Below are positions 29,405 to 37,125 of a stretch of 64,000 nucleotides of DNA, in pieces. This DNA comes from Pseudoalteromonas rhizosphaerae (GTDB lineage: Bacteria > Pseudomonadota > Gammaproteobacteria > Enterobacterales > Alteromonadaceae). The translations under genes were made by a program, and so were the position numbers. Below the pieces are notes generated by a model. It saw nothing but the letters and a program-made list of their open reading frames with translations, was not told where the DNA came from and made no database searches. The stretch covers positions 124,001 through 188,000 of the forward strand of contig NZ_CABVLM010000010.1 in the NCBI RefSeq assembly GCF_902498845.1, given 5' to 3'. Positions within the stretch are counted from its first letter, which is position 1. Every line of letters starts with the position of its first letter.

Positions 29405-29594
29405 CGAAATAACTTCCTACCCAAAACATTTCTAATGGCATTTTGTAAAGCATCATAAACCTGAAAATACATTAAATCTCTCTTTCTTCTTTTTAGTTAA
29501 CAGTATCTTTTATTTTTGTAATGCTTGAAAAATTTAAGTTACTGAAAATAAACTAAAATAAACATTTTATTTTTGATATTATTTAATATAAGGT
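29280..29594. other. Right end of the island, mostly non-coding
   Basis: AT-rich sequence containing the possible small ORF above, the promoter region of the Septu-like pair, and the right inverted repeat. TTGTAAAGCATC at 29443-29454 is identical to 13085-13096 at the left end. The left end has two more TGTAAAG copies (13153-13159, 13201-13207). These may be recombinase-binding arm sites. Confidence 0.5.
29576..29591 (-). repeat. Right terminal inverted repeat of the island
   Basis: ATATTATTTAATATAA is the imperfect inverted copy of the left end (13067-13083). It is followed directly by GGTAAA-GAC, where AAA-GAC resumes the host ttcA reading frame. The six-base GGTAAA corresponds to GGAAAA on the left side. 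Confidence 0.8.
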
Positions 29595-30359
29595 AAAGAC
29601 AGTTATACTCTACTTGACATGCTGCAGCATTTACAGCGTGTTGCACCTATTAAATTTGATTTGTTTGTTGTTAACCTTGATCAAAAGCAACCAGGCTTTC
29701 CTGAACATGTATTGCCAGCATATTTAGACACTCAGAATATTGAATACAAAATTGTTGAAGAAGACACCTACAGTATAGTGACTGATATTATTCCTGAAGG
29801 TAAAACAACCTGTTCGCTATGCTCACGCTTACGTCGCGGCATTTTATACCGTACCGCAAATGAAATGGGAGCCACTAAAATCGCCTTAGGTCATCATCGC
29901 GACGATATGATCGAAACCCTATTCTTAAATATGTTTTATGGTGGCAAACTGAAAAGCATGCCAGCTAAATTAATGAGCGATAACGGCGAGCACATGGTAA
30001 TTCGTCCATTAGCCTACTGTAAAGAAACAGATATTGAACAATATGCTATCAGCCAAGCATATCCTATCATTCCATGTAATCTGTGTGGCTCACAAGAAAA
30101 TCTGCAACGCAAACATACCAAAGCGATGCTTGCACAGTGGGATATTGAGCACCCTGGTCGTATTGAGAGTATTTTTACTGCAATGCAAAATGTTGTGCCT
30201 TCGCATCTAGCAGATAATGAGTTATTTGATTTCACCAACTTAAAAACCGGTGAAGTAATTGATGGCGGCGATATTGCGCTTGATAAACCAGACATACCAA
30301 AACAACCTGTACTTAACGATGATGAAACAGCTGATGTTGTGACAATTAATTTAAGTTAA
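29595..30359 (+). pseudogene. ttcA: Host ttcA, 3' fragment
   Basis: The frame resumes at the PP-loop lysine (Lys-Asp-Ser-Tyr-Thr-Leu-Leu-Asp) and continues without damage to a stop at 30357-30359. Iron-sulfur motifs [12 protein letters not shown] and [13 protein letters not shown] and ALGHHRDD are intact, so the interruption looks recent. An internal ATG at 29619 could start a 246-residue product, but it would lack the PP-loop and be inactive. No host promoter precedes it. Confidence 0.93.
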
Positions 30360-30381
30360 CAAATTAACTTAAAGAATAACA

Positions 30382-30410
30382 ATGCCGCGTATATCGCGGC
30401 ATTTTTGTTT
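30382..30410 (+). terminator. Rho-independent terminator after ttcA
   Basis: ATGCCGCG-tatat-CGCGGCAT followed by TTTTGTTTT, about 20 bases after the ttcA stop. It would also serve as an end for the convergent secF gene. Confidence 0.88.
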
Positions 30411-30427
30411 TCCGTTGATAAAGTCAG

Positions 30428-31354
30428 TTACGGCATATCCATCAACGCTTGGCTTTGCTCATCGACCTTAACTTGATAGTTTTCATGCCTTAAACCAAGT
30501 AACTGTGGTAACGTTGCAGCAATACAAATTGACGATAATGTTCCCACAACAATTCCTACAAATAGTGCGATAGAAAACCCCTGTAACGGCGCACCAGCCA
30601 ATAACCACACACTCGCCACTGTTGCAAGAGTAGTGCCTGAGGTGATTAAAGTACGGGTCAAAGTGCTCTTAATTGATTCATTGATCACCGTATTCACGCT
30701 AGCTTGTTGTGTTGTGGAATCTAAGCGCAGTAGCTCGCGTACCCTGTCACCGACAATAATTGAATCATTTAATGAATAACCAATGATTGCCAGTAAACTC
30801 GCTAACACGGTTAAGTTAAAATCAAGCTGTAACCATGCAAATAAACCAACTACCACCACCACGTCATGCATTAAAGCCACAACCGATCCCAACGCTAAAC
30901 GCCACTCAAACCGTAGCGCTAAATAAATCATCACGGCAACCATTGCCGCAAATAATGCCAAACAGCCTTGTTCAAATAATTCATCGCCAACTTGTGAGCC
31001 TAAGTAAGAAGATGACAACACTTCAGCACCCAATGTCTCATCTTGCGTAAGCGTTGCTAACCAAGGCGATGTACTGGCTTGCTCAGCCTCTCTTAACTGA
31101 AAGTGCTGGCTAGATTGAGCGCTTAAGGTAAAGTCATCATGGTGATAATAACTAATTTTCTTCGCCAGCTCAGCCTCACTAATTGGCACTGCAGTGGTAA
31201 ACTCAGTTAAATAGCCACCAGTAAAATCAAGGCCGAAATTCAATCCTTTTGTAGCAACCCCTATTACAGAGAGCAGCACTAGTAGGATAGATAAAACCAA
31301 CCCCGATAAACGTAAGCGGGTTGTGGTGCTCATTTTTTCATTTGAATTACTCAT
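30428..31354 (-). CDS. secF: Protein translocase subunit SecF
   Basis: A 308-residue inner-membrane protein with six transmembrane helices and the SecF hallmark GLNFGLDFTGGYLTEF near residue 35, followed later by ALLAIIGYSLNDSIIVGDRVRE and a TRTLITSGTTL segment. SecDF uses the proton gradient to help proteins across the membrane after SecYEG. It overlaps the secD stop by four bases (ATGA). No yajC or tgt is nearby, so this may be a second secDF set. Confidence 0.93.
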   Translation of the reverse strand: MSNSNEKMSTTTRLRLSGLVLSILLVLLSVIGVATKGLNFGLDFTGGYLTEFTTAVPISEAELAKKISYYHHDDFTLSAQSSQHFQLREAEQASTSPWLATLTQDETLGAEVLSSSYLGSQVGDELFEQGCLALFAAMVAVMIYLALRFEWRLALGSVVALMHDVVVVVGLFAWLQLDFNLTVLASLLAIIGYSLNDSIIVGDRVRELLRLDSTTQQASVNTVINESIKSTLTRTLITSGTTLATVASVWLLAGAPLQGFSIALFVGIVVGTLSSICIAATLPQLLGLRHENYQVKVDEQSQALMDMP

Positions 31355-33204
31355 GCGCGAGCTCCTCGCTTATTTGCCAATTTTAAATACAAAGTCTGAC
31401 TCAACGCCTTAGAAACATACACCCCGGTAAATACGCTAGTTATTAGCCCTAACGCCAGCGTAATTGCAAAGCCTTTGATTGGCCCATAGCCAATACCATA
31501 TAAAATAATTGCCGTGATCATAGTGGTAATATTAGCATCAAAAATTGTCGCAAATGCTTGTTGGTAGCCCTGCTCTATCGCTTGATATGGTGCTCGGCCT
31601 TTACGGCGCTCTTCTTTGATCCGCTCAAAAATAATAACATTAGTATCAACAGCCATACCGATTGTCAGTACCAGCCCGGCTATGCCCGGTAAAGTTAGCA
31701 CCACGCCAGGCAGCAGTGACATTAATCCTACTAAAGCTGTTAAATTCAATAATAAGGCAATATTTGCCACCAGCCCTAAACGGCGATACCACAGCGCCAT
31801 AAAGGCTAATGTAATACCCATTCCCAACATTAAGGCCGCGAGCCCATTATGTATGTTATCTGCTCCCAAGCTTGGCCCAATGGTTTGTTCTTGTACGATT
31901 GTCACCGGCGCAGTTAATGAACCTGCACGTAATAGCAATGCTAAATCCTGCGCCGCTTGTGGGCTTTGCATATTAGTAATACTAAATTGGCTACTCAAAT
32001 GTTGAGCTATATTGGCTACATTAATCACTTCACTTTTTTTAACTACTTCACCTTTGGTATTTTTATAATATTCAGAATACACCGTTGCCATTGGTTTACC
32101 GATATTACGTTTTGAAAATGCCGACATCGCCTCGCCACCTTGACTATCAAGGCTAAGTTGCACTAGCGGCTTGCCCCATTCATCGCGCCCTGCATGGGCA
32201 TTATTGATGTGCTGTCCTGAAAAAATAGCAATTGGGTCTAAATTGATCGAGCCACCATTTTGCAGGTTAAAGGTTTTTCCGCCGATTTCTTTAAGCTGAT
32301 AAAAATCAAGCGACGCTGTTGCACCTATAATACGTTTTGCTTCACTTGGATCTTGTACACCGGGTAACTCAATACGAATACGTTGTTTACCTTGGCGCTG
32401 GGTAACTGCTTCAGTAATGCCTAATTCTTCAATACGGCCTCTTAAAGTGGTTAAGGTTTGACTCATTACTTCTTTATCAAACGCATTACTACCTTGTTCA
32501 CTAAAACTAAATGCCACCGTTGTTAAATTACCTTGTGAATGCGCAGTTGCCATTAAACGCTCAAAACGCTTTAGTACATTCGCCTGTACTACGGCTAAGT
32601 CACTTTTAGCAGCAGGCAACGCATGTAATTCAAAACCATGGGCATTTTTTTGTACACGAACACCTCTGGCTTTTTCATCACGAATAATTGTTTTAGTTTG
32701 TTCATACGCACTATCAAGTTGCTCTTGTTGCGCTTTCACTAAATCAACATCTAATACAAATAACACACCACCATTAAGATCAAGACCTAATTTTATAGGT
32801 GCTAATCCTAAGCTTTGTAACCAATCGGGACTTGTTTGATGCGTGACTATTTTTGCATTCAACTGCGTAAATTCACTTTTTAACGCTTGTTGCGCTGCGG
32901 CACTTTTGGTTGGCTCTTGTAGTAACACATTTAATGAAAGGCTGTTTTGCGCCACTTGAATTGATTGCTCAACCAGAAACCCATGTTGATTTAAAAAATC
33001 AATAACAGATTTTTGCGAAGGAGTATTCGCTAGTAACTGCTGTGAATGTTGCTGGCTCTGCGTTGTACTCAGATGCAGCCACGATTTTGCTGGATATAAA
33101 TTTGGTAAGGCACTGAGCGCTAATAATACCAGCGCCAAAAACATCGCCATATAGCTTATTTTAAAACGCTGTAGCTGCGGTTTTTTTGATGAATTTTTTA
33201 ACAT
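31351..33204 (-). CDS. secD: Protein translocase subunit SecD
   Basis: A 617-residue partner of SecF. The first transmembrane helix is near residues 14-36; KLGLDLNGGVLFVLDVD and the large periplasmic P1 region follow, then the C-terminal SecD/RND domain with GLVLTIGMAVDTNVIIFERIKEE. Start ATG 33204 has a good ribosome site (AAAGGAAG); an in-frame codon at 33363 would add an unlikely 53-residue leader that overlaps the upstream gene. Operon with secF. Confidence 0.93.
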   Translation of the reverse strand: MLKNSSKKPQLQRFKISYMAMFLALVLLALSALPNLYPAKSWLHLSTTQSQQHSQQLLANTPSQKSVIDFLNQHGFLVEQSIQVAQNSLSLNVLLQEPTKSAAAQQALKSEFTQLNAKIVTHQTSPDWLQSLGLAPIKLGLDLNGGVLFVLDVDLVKAQQEQLDSAYEQTKTIIRDEKARGVRVQKNAHGFELHALPAAKSDLAVVQANVLKRFERLMATAHSQGNLTTVAFSFSEQGSNAFDKEVMSQTLTTLRGRIEELGITEAVTQRQGKQRIRIELPGVQDPSEAKRIIGATASLDFYQLKEIGGKTFNLQNGGSINLDPIAIFSGQHINNAHAGRDEWGKPLVQLSLDSQGGEAMSAFSKRNIGKPMATVYSEYYKNTKGEVVKKSEVINVANIAQHLSSQFSITNMQSPQAAQDLALLLRAGSLTAPVTIVQEQTIGPSLGADNIHNGLAALMLGMGITLAFMALWYRRLGLVANIALLLNLTALVGLMSLLPGVVLTLPGIAGLVLTIGMAVDTNVIIFERIKEERRKGRAPYQAIEQGYQQAFATIFDANITTMITAIILYGIGYGPIKGFAITLALGLITSVFTGVYVSKALSQTLYLKLANKRGARA

Positions 33205-33311
33205 ATTGCTTCCTTTAAACCAATGCAAGCATCGGTTTCTCGCCTCATAGGCGCAGTAATTTATTTGCTTTAGTTGAATGACTAAAACATCGAAAAAATT
33301 AGTAGGAAGAG

Positions 33312-33809
33312 TTAACTGAAGTAAGTAAGTACTGCACGGTATTGTAAGTTGGCGTCTTTCCAACCACTAATCCGTGATTTTTTACCTTCGTAGGCTACAA
33401 ACCAAGGTAATGTTATTGGCGGTTCAAGGGGTTGTAAGTAAAGTTGGCGCGCAAGGCTAGGTACAAAAAACTCAAATATTGCCACATAACTTGGCTCAAC
33501 TTGGCTTTGATACAGAAATAACGATGAATTACTCGCTGAAAAGCGTGGCTGTAAAGACTCAAACCCCGCGCCTTCTGTTTGTTGATCAGCCGCCGTAATT
33601 GGTATCTTCTTGGTAAAAGGGGTGCTATCTGATACTGAAGTATCAAATACCTTAACCTCTAAAACACTCAAATCAGATAACATCGCCGACTGAAAAAAAG
33701 CGGTAGGCTGGCTCACATTAGTCTCAGCGTTGCTCACAGCATTAGCCTGCACACTAAAAAGTGCAGTAAACAGCAGTAATACAGTAAGGACTAAGCGAAA
33801 ACGGATCAT
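33312..33809 (-). CDS. Hypothetical secreted protein upstream of secDF
   Basis: A 165-residue protein with a clear signal peptide (LVLTVLLLFTALFSVQANA) and no recognised domain. It lies 107 bases upstream of secD on the same strand and could be cotranscribed. The mature part is rich in beta-like segments and ends in VLTYFS, an aromatic C-terminus seen in outer-membrane-associated proteins. Function unknown. Confidence 0.65.
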   Translation of the reverse strand: MIRFRLVLTVLLLFTALFSVQANAVSNAETNVSQPTAFFQSAMLSDLSVLEVKVFDTSVSDSTPFTKKIPITAADQQTEGAGFESLQPRFSASNSSLFLYQSQVEPSYVAIFEFFVPSLARQLYLQPLEPPITLPWFVAYEGKKSRISGWKDANLQYRAVLTYFS

Positions 33810-33885
33810 TTTATTATCTAAATAGTAAGCTGGTATTATAAATGGGGAGTAATTGCCCTATTTCAATAGCTAATTTGCAATTGAA

Positions 33886-33916
33886 CAAAAAAAACCGCAA
33901 GTAAAACTACTTACGG
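33886..33916 (-). terminator. Rho-independent terminator after the alcohol dehydrogenase gene
   Basis: Read on the minus strand, CCGTAAGTA-gttt-TACTTGCGG is followed by a run of T residues. It lies about 20 bases past the end of the dehydrogenase gene at 33937. Confidence 0.8.
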
Positions 33917-33936
33917 CCAAAAATCACAGTCGATAA

Positions 33937-34986
33937 TTAAGCGACTTCAAGTGAGGACATGTCAATGACATAACGATGAGACAAGTCACCTTCTTTTAAG
34001 CGTTCAAAAGCCTGATTAATGTCTGCCATGTTGATCATCTCTACTTCCGGTAAAATATTATGTAGCGCACAGAAATTAAGAATTTCTTGAGTTTGTGCAA
34101 TACCACCAATCAAAGAGCCAGCCACGCGGCGACGCCCCAATAATAATGGCACCGAGTTTGATTCAGCCATCTCACCCACTTGTCCTACTAATACTTGAGT
34201 ACCATCAATATCTAATAGGGGCATATAAGGGGTAAAGTCATGCTTAACTGGAATAGTATTAATGATCACATCAAACTGATTAGCGTATGCTTTCATGGCT
34301 TGTTCGTCTTTAGATACCAGTAAACCTTCAGCTCCATATTCCAACGCTTGCTGTTTTTTATCATCTGATCGACTAATAGCTGTCACATGGGCCCCCATTG
34401 CCGCAGCGATTTTAATTGCCATATGGCCTAACCCACCTAAGCCAATAACGCCAACTCGGCTACCAGGCCCGACATTAAAAGTACGTAGCGGCGAATACGT
34501 GGTAATACCCGCGCATAAAATTGGCGCACACTTAGCAAGATCAAGTGATTCTGGAACGTTTAAAACAAACTCTTCGCGCACTACAATGTGTTTGGCGTAG
34601 CCACCTTTGGTTGATTCACCAGTGATACGATCTTTTCCTGAATAAGTTCCGACCATGCCTTCGCGACAAAATTGCTCTTCGCCTTTGTGGCATTGGTCAC
34701 ACTCAAGGCAGCTATCAACCATACAACCAACTGCTACATTATCGCCAACTTTGTATTTAGTCACTTTGCTGCCAACCTCAGTGACACGACCGACAATCTC
34801 ATGTCCTGGTAAAATTGGGTAACTGGTGCCACCCCAATCATTATTTACGGTATGTAGATCTGAATGGCACACCCCGCAATATAAGATTTCAATCGCAACA
34901 TCTTCATCGCGCAAATCGCGTCTTTCAAAATGAAATGGCTCTAATGGCGTATTAGCTTGATGTGCTGCGTATCCGATAGTTTTCAT
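33937..34986 (-). CDS. Zinc-dependent alcohol dehydrogenase (cinnamyl-alcohol type, NADP)
   Basis: A 349-residue medium-chain dehydrogenase of the YahK/AdhC group. The catalytic zinc motif CGVCHSDLHT is near residue 37, GHEIVGRV near 62, the structural-zinc cysteines in CLECDQCHKGEEQFC near 93-107, and the nucleotide-binding GLGGLGHMA near 178. Such enzymes reduce a range of aldehydes to alcohols. It is a single gene with its own terminator. Confidence 0.93.
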   Translation of the reverse strand: MKTIGYAAHQANTPLEPFHFERRDLRDEDVAIEILYCGVCHSDLHTVNNDWGGTSYPILPGHEIVGRVTEVGSKVTKYKVGDNVAVGCMVDSCLECDQCHKGEEQFCREGMVGTYSGKDRITGESTKGGYAKHIVVREEFVLNVPESLDLAKCAPILCAGITTYSPLRTFNVGPGSRVGVIGLGGLGHMAIKIAAAMGAHVTAISRSDDKKQQALEYGAEGLLVSKDEQAMKAYANQFDVIINTIPVKHDFTPYMPLLDIDGTQVLVGQVGEMAESNSVPLLLGRRRVAGSLIGGIAQTQEILNFCALHNILPEVEMINMADINQAFERLKEGDLSHRYVIDMSSLEVA

Positions 34987-35164
34987 CTGCTTTCCCTTCT
35001 ATGTTAAAAAACTGAGTTTAATTAACCACTCTAAAACATTGTCTTAAGCTGCCTAAACTGTACTATGTGCTGTTAGTAGTATAGCCCTAGATACAAACTG
35101 TTAAAGTTTATACTCTAGGCTACTAGAAAAAGTTTAATGCAGACTTAATAGAGTTAGAGAAAAT

Positions 35165-36952
35165 ATGCGCGGAATGGGTAAACAAGAAGCAATAAAACAT
35201 CATGATGCGATGAATTTAAAGCAAAGCATTGTCACCTTGTGGCCTTACTTAGTTGCTTTTAAAGGCCGTGTAACACTTGCAACACTGGCATTGACCGCCG
35301 CAAAGGGTGCCACTTTATTAATGCCATGGGCGCTGAAAGAAATAATCGACAGTGTTGATCCAAGTTTACAAAATATAGTCATCGTACCCATAGCTTTACT
35401 GTTACTGTATGGCGGACTACGTTTTGCGAGTGTGTTTTTTGGTGAAGTACGTGATGCGTTGTTTGGTCGTGTAACTGAACATGCTATGCGCCATATTGGC
35501 CTAAAAGTATTTAATCACCTACACAGCCTTGAGTTGTCGTTTCATCTTGATAGGCAAACTGGCGGCATTAGCCGTGATATAGAGCGTGGCACCAGTGGTT
35601 TAAGCTTCTTAATGCGCTTTTTAATGTTCAATATTGTGCCAACTTTATTTGAAATAGCCGTAGTTGCGATTATTTTTGCAACTTTATTTTCGCCGTGGTT
35701 TGCCGTAGTTACCCTGCTTGCAGTGGCTTTATATATTACCTTCACGGTTGTTGTAACACAGTGGCGCAACCGCTTTATTCGCGAAGCAAACCAAGCCGAT
35801 AATAATAGTAACAGCCGTGCTATTGACAGCTTACTTAATTATGAAACCGTTAAATATTTTAATAATGAAAAGCATGAAGCACAAACATATGATGGCTTTT
35901 TAGCTAGTTGGGAGCAAGCCCGGCTTAAAAACCGCTTATCGTTGCTTGCCCTTAATTCAGGTCAAGCCTTGATCATAGCAGCAGCGATCACCGCTTTAAT
36001 GTGGCTTGCTAGTATTGAAGTGGTTAAAGGCACACTCTCTATTGGTGAGTTGGTAATGATCAACGCCTATATGATCCAATTATTTTTACCGCTCAATTTT
36101 TTAGGCTTTGTTTATCGAGAAATTCGCCGCGCCTTAACCGATCTTGAAAATATGCTCGGACTATTAACCCGTAAACCACTCATTTCAGATAAAGCAAATG
36201 CACAACAGCTCAATATACAACACGCTGATATAGAATTTAAAAACGTTAACTTTGGCTACCATCCATCAAGGCCTATCATTAAGCAGCTTAGTTTTTCTAT
36301 TAAAGCAGGCAGCAAAGTCGCGGTGGTGGGCGCCAGCGGAGCAGGAAAAAGCACCCTGGCCCGTTTACTGTATCGCTTTTATGATATTGACAGCGGTGAA
36401 ATACATATTGATGGTCAACAACTTACTAGCGTCACACTCAACAGCTTGCGACAAGCGATTGCCATTGTGCCACAAGATACTGTGTTATTTAATACCAGCA
36501 TTCGCGACAACATTGCTTATGGCCGTCCAGATGCTACAGCACAAGAGATTGATAACGCTATTAATATGGCGCATTTACGCAGCTTTATTGATAGTTTAGA
36601 TAAAGGTGATCAAACCCTCGTTGGTGAACGAGGTTTAAAAGTTTCAGGCGGTGAAAAACAACGCATTGCCATAGCCCGAGCCATTTTAAAACGCTCTCCT
36701 ATTATTATTTTTGACGAAGCAACATCAGCGCTAGACTCTCATTCCGAGCAAGCAATATTAAAAGCCATGTCTGCACTGGCCTCTAATCATACCAGTTTAG
36801 TTATTGCCCATCGCTTATCAACAATAACAGATGCAGACACGATTATTGTGCTCAAAGAGGGTCAGCTGATCGAGCAAGGCAAACATGATGAGTTACTTAC
36901 CCTCAATGGTGAATACGCGCGCATGTGGGAACTTCAACAAAAAACAGCATAA
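35165..36952 (+). CDS. ABC exporter, ATM1/HMT1 type
   Basis: A 595-residue half-transporter with six transmembrane helices (about residues 30-310) fused to an ATPase domain: Walker A GASGAGKSTLARL near 397, signature SGGEKQRIAIARAI near 498, Walker B IIIFDEATSALD near 520. The membrane part has the ETVKYFNNEKHE motif typical of Atm1-like proteins, which export glutathione-based or sulfur compounds and have been linked to heavy-metal tolerance. The start could be 35165, or an ATG four or sixteen codons later. Confidence 0.9.
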   Translation: MRGMGKQEAIKHHDAMNLKQSIVTLWPYLVAFKGRVTLATLALTAAKGATLLMPWALKEIIDSVDPSLQNIVIVPIALLLLYGGLRFASVFFGEVRDALFGRVTEHAMRHIGLKVFNHLHSLELSFHLDRQTGGISRDIERGTSGLSFLMRFLMFNIVPTLFEIAVVAIIFATLFSPWFAVVTLLAVALYITFTVVVTQWRNRFIREANQADNNSNSRAIDSLLNYETVKYFNNEKHEAQTYDGFLASWEQARLKNRLSLLALNSGQALIIAAAITALMWLASIEVVKGTLSIGELVMINAYMIQLFLPLNFLGFVYREIRRALTDLENMLGLLTRKPLISDKANAQQLNIQHADIEFKNVNFGYHPSRPIIKQLSFSIKAGSKVAVVGASGAGKSTLARLLYRFYDIDSGEIHIDGQQLTSVTLNSLRQAIAIVPQDTVLFNTSIRDNIAYGRPDATAQEIDNAINMAHLRSFIDSLDKGDQTLVGERGLKVSGGEKQRIAIARAILKRSPIIIFDEATSALDSHSEQAILKAMSALASNHTSLVIAHRLSTITDADTIIVLKEGQLIEQGKHDELLTLNGEYARMWELQQKTA

Positions 36953-37125
36953 ACATGGAGACTCATCTTCGGCGCGGGATACACACTGTATGTCGCGTTG
37001 CTTGTTGTTTCACCTAACTGAGAAGTAATTCACCTCAAAAGTTTGTCTGTTTTTAGGTTATCAATAACAATCCGAGTTAGAAAAACGTGAGATAAAAATA
37101 ATTAAATTACATTCAGGGAAATCCA

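Larger units (their letters stand above)
13067..29591 (+). mobile_element. GInt-type integrative island in ttcA with rescue ttcA and defence cargo
   Basis: About 16.5 kb of AT-rich DNA between two halves of ttcA. It holds a four-gene recombination operon at the left end (three tyrosine-recombinase-like genes and a small HTH gene), an HNH gene, an IS66 remnant, a STAND NTPase gene, a full-length second ttcA, and an ATPase/HNH pair. Four consecutive recombination genes at one end, with short inverted repeats at the borders, is the published description of GInt islands (ginABCD), and the logic resembles Tn554. The flanking six bases are GGAAAA on the left and GGTAAA on the right; both encode Gly-Lys. 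Confidence 0.9.

Noticed and set aside
29619..30359. A separate 246-residue gene beginning at ATG 29619
   Set aside because: It is the 3' part of the interrupted host ttcA. The match extends upstream of this ATG to the PP-loop lysine codon, and the product would lack the ATP-binding loop.
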